A stretch of 64,000 bases of DNA from Glandiceps talaboti (GCF_964340395.1 NC_135557.1:10250460-10314459); one strand, 5' to 3'. Shown: positions 38,264 through 50,943, numbered from the stretch's first letter. Translations and numbers: made by a program. The notes: generated from the sequence alone by a model not told the origin.

Positions 38264-38556
38264 CTTGATGCGGGGAGTTAAATTGACATTTCCGACAGAT
38301 CGCCATAACTGAAATGTTTTCATATAAAACGATGGATTAAGACGTTCAAATACATATGCTTTACGTCACACAGTACACTTGACACGTGATATTAAAACTT
38401 ATACGTGACTGAGTACACTACATTTACAAGATGCGATAAGAAAACCATCACCAGTGTCTCTTAAAGTAGGTGGCCTCTTCAAAATAAGTCCTTTCCCTAA
38501 TTACATTTTCCCATAATATTCCATGAAGAATCAAGATATAAGTGCAAGTCTTGATA

Positions 38557-38688
38557 ACAGCAGCAGCAGCAGCAGCAACAACATAAACAACAACAACAAC
38601 AACGACGACGACGACGACGACGACGACAACAACAATAACAACAACAACAACAACGACGACGACGACGACAACAACAACAACAACAACC
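38557..38688 (+). repeat. Trinucleotide array (CAG)n(CAA)n(CGA)n
   Basis: About 130 bp of CAG, CAA and CGA triplets in alternating blocks. The poly-Val, poly-Ala and similar frames are artefacts of the array. Confidence 0.97.
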
Positions 38689-39334
38689 TGAAGTGATGTG
38701 AAGCTAAAGTAAAACAAAACGTAATATGTATAGAACATGTATCTTATCTACCTGTCTTGATAAAAATCTTGAAAAAAAGTTTTCGTGTACACGTATTTCC
38801 CATAACAAATTAATTATGCAAGAGAGGCAACGAGGAAAGACGATCAACAGTACATTTAAAAGGTTAATCGATCAAGACACTGAAGTGTAAAAAAAATACG
38901 AACACTGTTTTAATAATAAGAAGAATACACATTCGAACACCAGTGTTCAAAGAATTACAAGATATTTCAATGTAAGATGTGTGTATCAAATTCTATAAAT
39001 ACTCTGATATAATGTAATGTCACGTGACCACATATCGATATGCATGCATCGAGCAATTTCAAAATTCGATCTATTTAGACTGGAAACTATTACACACTTA
39101 TACCAAAATGAGAACGTACTTAATTGCAATGTCCGTTATAAGGAGATCTATGAAGAGTCATGTGCCACTTAAGAAATGCCAAGACATATCGGGGATGAGA
39201 TAATGGTATTAGTTGGAGAATGTAATACGGGGGATGTAGTGATGTATATTGTAATTTGTAATTGTATACGTGGTGATTGATCCTGAATGGTGAGTAACAG
39301 TGCAGAAGACTCAAAGCTTACAAGTGAGATAGGA

Positions 39335-39895
39335 AATGATATAATATAATGTAATATCAAATATTAAAGTAAATTTTAAGACTACATAGTATATTTTTTA
39401 TATGGTATAACATAATGTAAGTTTAATATAATACAAAATAATATAGTGATAAGATATTGTTATATGCTATAATATAATGTAATATAATATAATATAATGT
39501 ACTGTAATATGATATGATATAAAATATAGTACCATACTTCAATATAATAATATCATACAATATAATATAATATAATACAATACAATACAACACAACACAA
39601 TACAATACAATACAACACAACACAATACAATACAATACAATACAATACAATATAATATAATGTAATGTAATTAATATAATATAATATAATATAATATAAT
39701 GTAATGTAATGTAATTAATATAATATAATACAATATAATATAATATAATATAATATAATATAATATAATATAATATAATATAATATAATATAATATAATA
39801 TAATATAATATAATATAATATAATATAATATAATGTAATTAATATAATATAATATAATAATATAATACAATATACAATATATATCAAATGTACAT
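39335..39895 (+). repeat. AT-rich pentanucleotide array (TAATA)n with TAATG/CAATA variants
   Basis: Roughly 500 bp of 5-bp units, with homogeneous TAATA in 39720-39835 and variant-rich sides (TACAA, CACAA, TGTAA). Isoleucine/tyrosine/leucine-rich frames are artefacts. Confidence 0.95.
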
Positions 39896-40512
39896 TAGAA
39901 TAGAATGACATGGAATAGCGATACAAGTAATAATCCTTTCGACATAGATAATATTTGTTAGATTGTATAACCTTTACTTTTTCAAGCTCAGTAATGTTAG
40001 AATGACCCACAGTTTAAGTATTAGTAACATGTTAAGCTGTAGTACAAATACAATACTATTATTGTAGATAATACATCATAGCTAGATCATAATCACTGAG
40101 TTGGAAAAATGACAAATGACATGTCAGTGTCCAGAGTTAGTAGTAGAGTCACACTGTGTGAGTTGTAGGTACACGGTTGCTAGGTGACATAAGTGGGTTA
40201 ATATGAGATTTGAGATCACTTAGATAAGCTACATTTTTTTTTGCTTTTGAAGTTAGGTATGAGTATGTCATGGTTAGCGTTACACGACGTGTAACATCCG
40301 AACAGATGGTTACCCATCTCGCAGTAAGTAATAGGGTAAAGGTCATTGCACCTAACACCTCCGATGACAACGATCATATATTAATAGACATTGGCGTCAT
40401 TTTGATGACAATGACAGAGACTGAACAATATGATATGCAAATAGTTTTTTTCTCTGAATCATAACTTGTACTTTCGCGCCCTTTGTCATAAGAGCACAGA
40501 GCACGTTACTCC

Positions 40513-40615
40513 CATTCTCGCAAACCAGAGTTATTATTTCTACCACTACATTTCGAAATAAGTTGGAAGCTCGTTAAGAACGTTGCCGTAAAACAGGACA
40601 TGGTTTGCGACGATG
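40513..40615 (+). mobile_element. CGCAAACCA miniature element, copy g, perfect 8-bp TSD
   Basis: 103 bp, ends CATTCTCGCAAACCAGAG and ACATGGTTTGCGACGATG. Flanked by GTTACTCC at 40505-40512 and 40616-40623, a perfect 8-bp duplication. Confidence 0.92.
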
Positions 40616-41439
40616 GTTACTCCACAACGAAAAACATGACAGGGAGTGACTGCTGTCGTAAAACGGAGAGTCGTTTACGATTATTCTTTTACAGCTGTTT
40701 GCGACATTTCTCGTATTAAAATGAATGGGACGTAATTTTGCTGTTATTCTCCCTCGAGGCTTTACTTCAAGCTGGTTTACTAATGAAAAGCTTTCTGCTT
40801 TTAATGAAAGCAGACAGAAACAAGGAGAGATCAAATGCTGTCGACTTAAATTGGATAAAGAGTTCATCGATAGTTCGACGCAGAACTCTTAAGAAGACTT
40901 GAGAAGACGATGCAATCTAAACTATATCTCTTCACCCATTCATAACTGTCATGAAATGGCGTCTACCTTACAGATACTGTCAGTGGTTTCACTTTCCTAT
41001 TCGTCGTACACTTGGTTACATCTTTCGAACGTATACATGTTTTAAAAATAGTGCAAAACATGGGACTATTTTAAGACGACTAATGACGTGTGTACCATCA
41101 ATTAACGCATGATGTAATGTAGTCATAGTTCATTAAGAGGTAACATTTTAGTTCATAGATACGCACGATGTGTATCTGTACTTTTGTAATTTGCATATCA
41201 TTGTATTAAGATTAGCATATACACTCTACATATTCCTTCACCTGTGGGACAACCGTCGCTTAGACGCCTTTGAAGTCCACAGTTTTCCTCTTTCATACAT
41301 GAACCCACATTATTAAAATACCCCAGGGAGACATTCTCACATTATGTTTCCGCTTTCTAAAAATAAGTACACGAGGAGAGAATTCTCTCATTACCGCGAA
41401 ACACATGTACTGCTGACGAAAAAAAACCCATAATCTCTT

Positions 41440-41500
41440 GCGCGCTGCGTCTCGGACAGTGCCGTAAAGGGGCTTATAGATCTACGACAATGTCGCAAAG
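41440..41500 (+). mobile_element. CGCAAACCA miniature element, fragment h
   Basis: Only the core survives: GACAGTGCCGTAAAGGGGC, then ACGACAATGTCGC. Confidence 0.4.
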
Positions 41501-42082
41501 GCGCCCGTTGACAGATGATTTACTTTCTATGTTGATCAACGTTGCTTCCCAACATAAACCACTTCAATTACCCATCGGAATATAATGTTATTTGGTACCA
41601 TTCACTCATTACTTTTTACGTTGTATTATTGCACATAGTCGATTTTCCATCAATATTACATGATGTAGGAAATTGGTGTTTCCTGTGGGTGACCCCATAA
41701 AGGAAGACTCGCCTTCAGTTGCTGAGAGACTGGTTACGTCAAGAAAGTGTTCAGGAAACACTTTACAACTATATCAATTGTATTACCACGGATGATATAC
41801 GTGGGAACACAAAAATAATATAATTATGAAATATAATGTCCTGGGCTACACACTCATATTAACATTTTGTTGATATCAGTTTGTTTGGTTGCTATAGCAA
41901 CGGTTCTATCAATCTCATAAACAAGATGATACTAAATTAATGAATGGATATGTAGAAAGAATACACATTAACATAATGGAATACTCAATTGAAAAAACAA
42001 GATGAGTAACAATAGTATATAAACAAAACCAGCAATCAAGAACACAGCCACCAGTCACACATCAAAGTAAAAGAAATATATG

Positions 42083-42153
42083 TACATACATACACACACA
42101 TGCACGCACGCACGCACGCACGCACAGACAGACAGAGACATACATACATACAT

Positions 42154-42201
<48 letters not shown>

Positions 42202-42206
42202 ATACA
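42083..42206 (+). repeat. Compound microsatellite (CACG)n(CAGA)n(CATA)n(CA)n
   Basis: About 120 bp of switching tetranucleotide and dinucleotide blocks. Confidence 0.96.
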
Positions 42207-43188
42207 AAATCAAAAGAACAATGCTCAATTGGAATTGACCAACAATGTGGGAATACCAAACCCCATTTCGAGTTCTCGTAAAAATCGATCGATCTGTAAA
42301 AGGACCTTTATTAATGAAGGATTGATCCCCTAATGTGTCTGCAATCATCCATGCGTACTGCTGTGTTATCTGAGTAAAGAGAGTACATAGTTTTAATGGA
42401 TACTAAATGGTTGTTAACTTCCACGAATCCTACATTTGGTCAATTTTTTTGGCAGACCATGTTTCAGATGGCACCCTGCCCACATGGCCATGTTGATGTG
42501 TAGTAATTGAGTATTGAGCAGTCATAAGTTTATTGAACTAAGGAAAGCCACTATACGACTAAATGACACTAAATTATACCCCTGTGTATATTGGTTAAGT
42601 CCAAACCTATCGCTAAATAAGTCCCAAGTGTATTTGATGTCCTGATGTCAAGATGATTGTGGGCAAACAAACTAAATGATGCCCTGGTGGTGAATGCTGA
42701 CTAAGTCCAAAATTGTAGTTTAATGTCCAGATGTAGTTTAATGTCCAGATGATGAGCAACGAATGGTTGATGTAATTAAGGACTTAAAGTGACAGTGATA
42801 GCGCTAGCACACAAGGGATACAGTTAAATATGTCCTTCACTGCATATTATTTAGGTAATAATAACACCAGCCGTGAGATTAGTATTATACTAAATAACAT
42901 CAATTGACTTGTTAACTAATTAATATATTGACCCTAACCTGGACAGGGAGACCAGCATCGTCATGCATACGTTATATAAACACCCTGTAAAGCTACCACC
43001 TTCAGAAAGAAAAAGGAAAGGCGTGGAATTCAATTCAAATAATGTCACTTTCAGGCAATCAGCACTAACTTTCGTGAAATTTGAATAATGCGACTGGTCA
43101 ATGACCATGCATGTTTCATCCACACCAGGTGTTCTAATTATAACTTAACCAATGACTGACGATAATCTCCGATTTGTTTCATTTTCAG

Positions 43189-43338
43189 AAGCCGAAGTTG
43201 ATATTCTTATCATCCCGTCCTACGACCAATACAAAGCAGTTAATGACACACTCAGTTTGAACTGTGAAGTGTTAGATGGACAGAATCCACAATGGATAGC
43301 ACCAAATGGCAACACCATTTTAGATCTCACACAGCCAG
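43189..43338 (+). CDS. NCAM/FasII-like gene, exon 2 (first half of Ig1)
   Basis: Acceptor TTTCATTTTCAG, donor CCAG|GTAAGC, phase 1 at both ends, 150 nt. It encodes residues 22-71: EAEVDILIIPSYDQYKAVND, then the B-strand cysteine in LSLNCEVL (C47) and the core tryptophan in PQWIAPNG (W57). The opening strand and the charged spacing fit NCAM/FasII Ig1. Confidence 0.85.
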
Positions 43339-44136
43339 GTAAGCATTACTCCTTAGAGACTTTGATGACCATTTCATGAACAGCTGATATTGATGTCGTG
43401 CTAGTTTTCATTTCAGTTGTCTATGGAGGCAGATTTAAGCATCCTTGCATATCAATTAGCTTTATTAGCATATTTCTAACCATAATTTGAGATTGACTTA
43501 TGGTGGTGGTTGGCTAAGTCCTCTAAGTAGGTTGATTTACGCATACAAATTAGCACTATTTGCATATTTCCGAATTTTGAATTATATGCTTGTGCAGTCA
43601 CATTTTTTCTCAGTCAACCTAAATCTTATCTTGGGTTATCAAACACTACTGCCTCTACAATAAAGCATCCTCGGTTATGATGTAATTGAAATGTAAACTG
43701 TTATTTTGGAGTGACATCTCAGCACTTGTCTAAATATTTTAAAATTGATACATTTCGATTTCATGTACACACAAAACGTTTTGATTGCACTTTAATTAAT
43801 TATACAGTCATATATATTATGTTTTAAGCATGGCCATGTACTTAGTATCTCTTTAAGCGCCCCCCCCCCCCATTCCCTTGCGCCTCCACCCCCATCCCAG
43901 ATATTACAATTAATCTTCTTTACTTTCGATAATTAGCGGGTATGGCCTGTGGTATAAAAATACGTGGTTGCTCCGAGTTTTACCATTTGTATATAAGCCA
44001 AATTCTTGAATCTTTTCTATATACTCTTAAAAGTCCAATCAAAACGTTTTGCGCGTACATGAATTTGAAATGTATACAGTTAATAGTATTATACCACAGA
44101 CAAGATTGTCGAGCACTTTTACCAGTTTAACCTAAT

Positions 44137-44375
44137 AAGGAACTTGCAATCCAGACTGAGCATGCTCAGACGCAAAGGACTATGGGATTATCTGTGGTTA
44201 TCGTAATACCTAATCTGGAGCTACTGATAAAATAAACCTCCCACAATGGTCAGAGTAAATTGATTATTTATGGTTACAAACAATGTAAAAATATTGCAAT
44301 ACTCATTAATTAGTATTTATTATCACACTTCCCATGATGCAACATTCAACATGGCGGGTTTTTGCAAGTTCCCTA
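44137..44375. mobile_element. Short inverted-repeat element with AGGAACTTGCAA ends
   Basis: AAGGAACTTGCAA at the left and TTGCAAGTTCCCT at the right are inverted copies. Inward of these, GACTATGGGATTA is roughly mirrored by TCCCATGATGCAAC. About 239 bp, non-coding. It lies in intron 2. Confidence 0.6.
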
Positions 44376-45622
44376 TTACAGCACAGGTATTGTTTAATTT
44401 ATATGTAAATGATCTCATCTTTGATGCGGTTGTCATGACATTATTGGTGGTTGTCTGTGATTGTACAAATTGCTAAAACTTTGAATAGAAGAAGTTGAAT
44501 TACCATGAGACATGATAGGATCTCATGAAGAGATGTCATCAAAAGGAAATAAATAGTCACAAGTTCGTAAAATACACTCGTGTACTAAACTGACATCATG
44601 AATTACAAATTTAGTAGCTCTTTTTTTATATCCTTCGCAATATACACAATTATAACTCTCGGGATTCACAAAAATGCTGTCCAACGATAACAGCCGTAAA
44701 GTGTTCATGTACTGTATATGTATATCAATCAATACATCTCGGGGTTAAAGGAAGCTCTTGGGTCTTCGTGTATACGTCTAGAAATAACGCACTACATTAA
44801 GCGTCTTTCTAACATTTTGAATTTATATGCAGCAACCGTACTTTCACTGCATTATACACACAGAGAACAAATTGTGCCATTTTGTGGTTTGAGTTTTCAC
44901 TATCCGAGATGATATCTTTGTTACTTTCTCACCAGCTTGGCAATTTCTGTCACAAAGGTAGTATATATAGGAGAGACAAATGGCGCTGCTAAGTGTAGCA
45001 GTTACAATTTGTACATCGGTTGCCCGACACCCATTTTCATTGCAGAAGTGTCGTTGACAATTTGCCATCAATATCGCTGTTGACTGATATATCGATGTTA
45101 ACGTATGGTAATACTGCAATGATGGATAACTGCTACACGGTTCATAGGGGACGCTTTATACGTGATTGGCTTCTGCCACGTGTTCGTGATCGTCACTAGG
45201 ACAAACGAGTGTATCGCAATGTTCATCTAAATCATAAGCACGACAACCTACACAGATTTGTTCAGTTGAAATAGCATTCCCTGAAGTCTGTTCTTCTTGA
45301 TTTCCGTGCTCATTTAGTTTACACATTATGTCCAGACGGATGTAAAATGCATGTATTATCTGTACTGGTTTGAGTTTAGGGAATAGTGAATACTAAACCA
45401 TATTTCAAAATCCATGCTATACGACATGAAAGATTGTTAGCTATACCATAAAGATACTTAAACAGAAACTCCCGAGTACATGTACAGTTAAAGCAACGAC
45501 TTTAAGACGAGGGTTTACTGTACCTATACATTCCCAGAACAGGAAAACAAATAATACAAACTCTCTAAGTCCTGTTGACATCCTAAAATCGTACAGATAA
45601 GGGGTATACGTTACTGACACAT
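44376..45622. other. Intron 2 sequence, nothing recognised
   Basis: No exon; a small 18-bp duplication (AACAGTGTATAAGTAGC) occurs later inside the 45.6-kb element. Confidence 0.4.
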
Positions 45623-45980
45623 TAGTCTGGATGCCAATGTGGTCTCTAACTAAACCACGTCTGGTCAAAGTCCCTCAATCAGCACAAAAAGTTGTTCATC
45701 CAATCAGTGAATCCCAACTGTTACAGTGACGTAAACAGTGTATAAGTAGCAAACAGTGTATAAGTAGCGTCCTGAGCTGACAAATATACCATACTTGGAC
45801 ATTACATAACTGCCTCAATAAACACTAACTTTATGAAGGACTATGTTATTGGTTAGAAGTGTGTGATTGATTAACAAAAAGATGCTGCATCTCATGCATC
45901 TCGGGACTGCTAGAGTAACGACTTTGACTATACGCGAGTGGAGGTGTAAATCGTACCGATACTGTATAGGAACTAGACTA
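45623..45980 (+). mobile_element. TAGTCT-family DNA transposon, reference copy, 9-bp TSD
   Basis: 358 bp from TAGTCTGGATGCCAATGTGG to CTGTATAGGAACTAGACTA. It is flanked by CTGACACAT and CTGACATAT (8 of 9 identical), a 9-bp duplication like that of the 16372 copy. It contains a local 18-bp tandem duplication near 45737-45770. It has no coding capacity. Its 3' end shows GACTATA (45932) and GACTA (45976), the direct repeat that bounds the 48-bp unit amplified at 29.3 kb. Confidence 0.85.
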
Positions 45981-46153
45981 CTGACATATCTACGTGGGAT
46001 CTTGTTTAAACGTTTGATCCAAACAAGAAGTTAATTATCATGCTATCCTAGCGATTAATTATCATTCTATCCTAGCGATTAGTAATATAATGCTAGCATA
46101 CAAAGCATTGAAAGGTTTGCATAAATATCATAAGTTTCAATTAAAAATGTTCT

Positions 46154-46556
46154 ATATACACTTATACTGCCTGGCTATGAGGGCACTAGTAGACAGCCAA
46201 GTACCACGTGAGCTGTCGCGTAGCAACTATTTCCCTGAGGATGAAAGCCGAGGGAAATAGTGGCTACATAATAGTTACAGGTAATATGATGTCTACTTGT
46301 ACTAGTACCAGTGCCATCATAGCCAGGCAATGAGTGTTTTATTACACATGAAATTCTCAGGCACACATTCTGTCTATACATGCAATCAAATCCACAATGA
46401 GACGTCCGTGCTACGTGAATGTTGCCCTAGGGAAAATAGACAGCAAATAGTGCCCCTATATGCAAATTGAGTGATGGCCAATAGTCCATAACACGTGGTA
46501 TGATCTTAGCCAATCACTGAAGGATACATATGGACACAATGTCTTATAAACTAGAT
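46154..46556 (+). mobile_element. Nested-palindrome element, copy 2
   Basis: Collinear with 31070-31465. The outer stem is GCCTGGCTATGAGGGCACTA with AGTGCCATCATAGCCAGGC; the inner stem is CAACTATTTCCCTGAGG with CCGAGGGAAATAGTGGC. The minus-strand short frames in both copies give similar peptides (ATISLG...QGNS) simply because the DNA is shared. Confidence 0.78.
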
Positions 46557-47369
46557 CATCATTGATTGTGCATATTAAGCAAAGCTAGCTACGTATGAAG
46601 ATAACGTGAATAAACTGTATGTCCGGTTATATTGAAGAAGAGAGCTATGCACTCTTGACTAAGTACAGGTGTACAGAGTAATTTATGTGGTTAATAGCCC
46701 AAGCTTCTAGTTCTTACATGTAGTTGCAATTTATGTACTTTTATTATTGAATGTGTAGATAAATTCATTTGTAAAATGTCCTCACTTCTATACAATGTTT
46801 GTTATCGTGTACTTGTATAAGTACAGGTGTAGGTAAATATCCCCTCTTCAATTATGTTGTCATTACTGATACGTGTGGGTTCGTAAAAGACATAAATTCA
46901 CGTTTTATATTGTCTAAAAAATATCGAACCCCCATGAACTGACCTAAAATATTGGTCTGTGATATCTAGCGTTTTGCTTACACAAAGGTCCCGCTATAAT
47001 CATAAAATTGAGAGACAGACGTCGTAAATCACTGGTTTAGTTGTTGTTTAAGTGCACTCTACTTGGGCAAACATAGGTGACCTTACAATGGGTTTGAGAT
47101 TACTGGTAAAATCCATGTGTTCAATTCAATGACTAGAGTGGTTTTACACAAGTACAAGTAGTGATATTAGACTAGGATGATTTCCATTGTCAAATTATTT
47201 GGGTCTTTTATAATAACGAATGTGGGCTTTAAGCCATTTGGGGATCAATTGGTGACAGGTATATCATTAAAATAAGTATTGTCAATATTGTGTGTTTGTT
47301 CTGTGGAGGTAGTGGTGATTGACAGATATAGGTCAACAGAAAGGAGACAGGGGGGTGGGAGAGAAGGTG

Positions 47370-47370
<1 letters not shown>

Positions 47371-47401
<31 letters not shown>
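47371..47401 (+). repeat. (GT)n microsatellite
   Basis: About 15 GT units in purine-rich sequence. Confidence 0.93.
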
Positions 47402-47410
<9 letters not shown>

Positions 47411-47509
47411 GGGTGGTAAAGAGCAACAGAGATAGACACGTTTCGAATAAAAATTCTTTTTAAAGGTATTTATAGGCAAGACATATTAGGTAAACACCTG
47501 AATATATCA

Positions 47510-47575
47510 CATACATACATACATACATACATACATACATACATACGGACAGACAGACAGACAGACAGACAGACA
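47510..47575 (+). repeat. (CATA)n-(GACA)n microsatellite
   Basis: About nine CATA units then about eight GACA units. Confidence 0.96.
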
Positions 47576-47929
47576 AAAACGAGAGGGGGGAGTGGGAGAT
47601 GAGAGAAAAGGGAGGGGGTAAATAAGAGAGGAGAGAGCGGTTACAATAATTTAGGAGTGCATGGACTTATTGGTTTTGTACTTTAGTTAATATAGACTTA
47701 CGTATAGAAATAGGTTCGTAAACTCTCCCAATGATAGGACACTATTCATGCAAATCAAGGCTAAATTGTAGAAACAGTCACAATGATACCTTCCCTGGAA
47801 AAAAACACAAACTACAGACTACATATTACCAATTGCGCGCACACTCTAATCGTTTGATGGAACGACATTATCCATTGATTGGCAAATCCTGTGATTACAC
47901 ATGTTCTTACTGAATTACTAAATGGCCTA

Positions 47930-48629
47930 TATGTACATGCAGGTTTTGAATTGCTCGAGCTAACTTACTAGTACTTCACTGCAGGTTTTCAAGTACCTAA
48001 ACCTATTGCGTAAATACGTTTTGGATCACCTAGCTTAGTGTGTGTTAGCTCATTTTAACTCAGTTTGGGAGCTATGAATTCAACTCCTTAACTTACTGTG
48101 GAATTACGTTTGAAGTCCTCCCTAAATTACTATGTAACTACAAATTAAGAACTGCCTACTTTACTGTATACAAGTGCGTGATGTCGACTCCTTAACTCAT
48201 TGTACCTGCTTGTTTTAAACTGCCTTGGCTAATTAATTAACAGTATAAATGTATGGCATCATTTACCTCCAGAGGGGGTTACTCCCCTTATTTGAGTATT
48301 TGTGTATGTGCCGCCCTTTGGTCTAAAATGGGTTTTTTTTTAGCTGAAGTCTAAAACGGGGTCCACGCTTTGCATTATTTATTATTTGGCTTGGTCTAAA
48401 ATGTGTTCCAACATCCTTTCCCAAATCATTTACCTAAGTCTACAGACTAGACCGCGACCGGTAGTCGTTCGTTTGACTTTAAAGATCTCTTAACTCCGCT
48501 ATTAAGACATCTCCAAATTCAAACCAAACGGCTAGTCTCTAGATTACCTGACTGTAACTGCAAGTTCTACCCATATTGCTGTATAAATGCACGATTTTAA
48601 CTCCCTGTAACTTACTGTGTTGACCACAG
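47930..48629 (+). repeat. Degenerate short repeats leading into exon 3, with acceptor look-alikes
   Basis: Irregular units of about 55-65 bp share AACTTACT, AACTCCTTAACT and GTATAAATGC motifs up to the exon 3 acceptor. Two upstream units contain GCAGGTTTT (about 47939 and 47981), which mimics the true junction CACAGGTTTTGATCC. The real exon edge therefore looks like one more unit of this degenerate repeat. Confidence 0.5.
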
Positions 48630-48770
48630 GTTTTGATCCTAAGCTGTACGTGCAGAAGATGGGAATCTACGAGGCTACACTATGGTTTGAGAAGATCACT
48701 GCAACTCATGGAGGAGTTTACAGATGCGAAGCTGAAGGAGTGTCTGATGACGTGGAAATTACCATAATTC
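48630..48770 (+). CDS. NCAM/FasII-like gene, exon 3 (second half of Ig1)
   Basis: Acceptor TTGACCACAG, donor ATTC|GTAAGT, phase 1 at both ends, 141 nt. It encodes residues 72-118, with LWFEKITATHGGVYRCEAEG carrying the F-strand motif (G-x-Y-x-C, C104); the usual Asp before the Gly is replaced (THGG). It closes Ig1 with the G-strand VEITII. Confidence 0.87.
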
Positions 48771-49097
48771 GTAAGTATACGTCATCACTTTCATTTCAGT
48801 TGAAGGAAACAACTATACTGTGATTGACAGATGTAAATATATGGATATGATGTCATGATCCATCACCTTAATGTTTGCATTGAGGTGAAAGGTCAAATGT
48901 ATGCATGCAGCGTGACTTATAACTTTAGAGATAAGCGAAGATATCGTGACTCTGTGTTCATGTTAGAAATACAAACTTTTACAACAGATCATTCTTGTCA
49001 GAGTGTCAAAAATATATGTCAGATAAAACAGATATCAGTTATAAACAGATCAGCCGTCTAATGGCCCTTTCCCGAAATGACTGGGGCAGGCTGATAT

Positions 49098-49420
49098 GTG
49101 ATACAATGTATTTAAGTCTTTTTATTTTGTGATACAATGTATTCAAGTCTTGATTTTGTAATACAATGTATTCAAGTCTTGATTTTGTAATACAATGTAT
49201 TCAAGTCTTGATTTTGTGATACAATGTATTCAAGTCTTGATTTTGTGATACAATGTATTCAAGTCTTGATTTTGTGACAATCTACTCGTCTCGATTTTGT
49301 AATACAATGTACTCAAGTCATGATTTTGTAATACAATGTATTCAAGTCTTGATTTTGTGACACAATGTATTCAAGTCTATTTGACTTTGTGATACAATGT
49401 AGTCAAGTCTTCTGATTTGT
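49098..49420 (+). repeat. 29-bp tandem repeat in intron 3
   Basis: About ten units of TACAATGTATTCAAGTCTTG plus ATTTTGTGA, mostly with a 29-bp period and a few length variants. It starts about 330 bp after exon 3 and ends about 150 bp before exon 4. A related array lies in intron 5. Confidence 0.92.
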
Positions 49421-49573
49421 GGTTTAGCGAATGTCTTTCTCTAAATATCACTACACTTTACCACCGGGCTCAAATAACACCAGCTACATAATTTTCATTT
49501 CTCAATAACACTTCAGGTACTTGTATATGGTATAATTATTAGTGAACGTTATTACTGAATTTGTATTTTTCAG

Positions 49574-49708
49574 AGGATATCAAGTTTGTTAATTCACCAA
49601 CACCACAACATCTAATCAAGGGTGAAGATGGTTTTATACACTGTGAGGTGACTAGTAATCCACCAGCAACGCTTCACTGGAAGTACAATGGAGATCATTT
49701 AGCAGAAG
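49574..49708 (+). CDS. NCAM/FasII-like gene, exon 4 (first half of Ig2)
   Basis: Acceptor TTGTATTTTTCAG, donor GAAG|GTAAAA, phase 1 at both ends, 135 nt, residues 119-163. It reads QDIKFVNSPTPQHLIKGEDG, then FIHCEVTSNPPATLHWKYNG, giving C142 and W154. The NPPATLHWKYNG stretch matches the C-strand of NCAM/FasII Ig2 (PPT-x-x-WK). Confidence 0.88.
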
Positions 49709-49745
49709 GTAAAACCTGAAACATCCAGGTGTTAGTTCGGTTTAT

Positions 49746-50420
49746 TGATTTTGGCTATTATGAGAGTTATGGGTTACATAGCCCAAATCAATCACAGCCT
49801 AGAATCGACGCTAAGCATAATTAGACTAGACTCTATGCTGTCATTGCTTTTGGCTATTATGAGAGTTGTGGGTTACATAGCCCAAATCAATCACAGCCTA
49901 GAATCTATGCTAAGCAAAATTAGACTAGATTCTATGCTGTCATTGATGTTGGCTATTTTCAGTGTTGTGGGTTAAATAGCTCAAATCAATGACTACCGAG
50001 AATATAAACTTGGCAAGAGTAGACTAGATTCTATGATGTCATTGATGTTGGCTATTTTCAGTGTTGAGGGTTAAATAACTCAAATCAATGACTACCGAGA
50101 ATATAAACTTGGCAAGAGTAGACTAGATTCTATGCTGTCATTGATGTTGGCTATTTTCAGTTTGCGGGTTAAATAGCTCAAATCAATGACTACCGAGAAT
50201 ATAAACTTGGCAAGAGTAGACTAGATTCTATGCTGTCATTGATGTTGGCTATTTTCAGTTTGCGGGTTAAATAGCTCAAATCATTGACTGCAGAGAATAT
50301 AAAATTGGCAAGAGTAGACTAGATTCTATGCTGTCATTGATGTTGGCTATTTTCAGTGTTGAGGGTTAAATAGCTCAAATCAATGTCTACCTAGCATATA
50401 AACTTTGCAAGTAGAGACTA
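49746..50420 (+). repeat. 99-bp tandem repeat in intron 4, seven copies
   Basis: The phase marker GGCTATT recurs at 49753, 49852, 49951, 50050, 50149, 50247 and 50345. It begins under 40 bp after the exon 4 donor. The first two units differ from the last five (TATGAGAGTTGTGGG against TTTCAGTGTTGAGGG), suggesting two rounds of expansion. Confidence 0.93.
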
Positions 50421-50473
50421 GCTAGTGACAATTTGTGGTCTAATCAGATTTGTTAAAATAGCCTAGCTGTGGT

Positions 50474-50943
50474 CTTGAAGGACTACTAATATTCCTGTAT
50501 TTCAGTTATCCTAACTGTTATTTTGACATTTTGAATACTAACTAGTATTTGCTCATCCTCCAAGTCTACAAATACTCTTTAGATATGGTAGTATTTAAGC
50601 CACACCACAAATAACATGCAAAAACTTAACATAAATTCAAATGGCTAGTATCTGTTTCTCCATAAACCTTTCATGGTGACACCTGATGATGGGTTCATCA
50701 TGTGACCTGATTGCATGATTTAAATATCTTATTATGTATTCAACCAATCAGGTTCTGGGTACGGATACCATTCTAAACTTGTGTATCTAAAAAGTGTTTG
50801 TAGACTTGGTGGAGTGAAAATTAATGGAAAATCAGAATGGAAGTTTGGACAGTTGAAATAATGTAGTAGTGTTAGTCCTTCAAGTCTATAGGTAGGCTAC
50901 AGTTAGGATAGCTGAAATAGTGTAGTAGTGTTAGTCCTTCAAG
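50474..50943. mobile_element. 470-bp fold-back element with duplicated right arm tip
   Basis: The left arm (CTTGAAGGACTACTAATATT, TTTCAGTTATCCTAACTGT, CCAAGTCTACAAATACTCTT) mirrors the right arm (GTTTGTAGACTTGG, CAGTTAGGATAGCTGAAATA, GTTAGTCCTTCAAG). The outer part of the right arm, GTAGTAGTGTTAGTCCTTCA, is present twice with a 58-bp period. It abuts the 99-bp array. Confidence 0.78.

Noticed and set aside
39423-40010. 195-residue Tyr/Ile/Leu-rich minus-strand frame
   Set aside because: Translation of the AT-rich pentanucleotide array.
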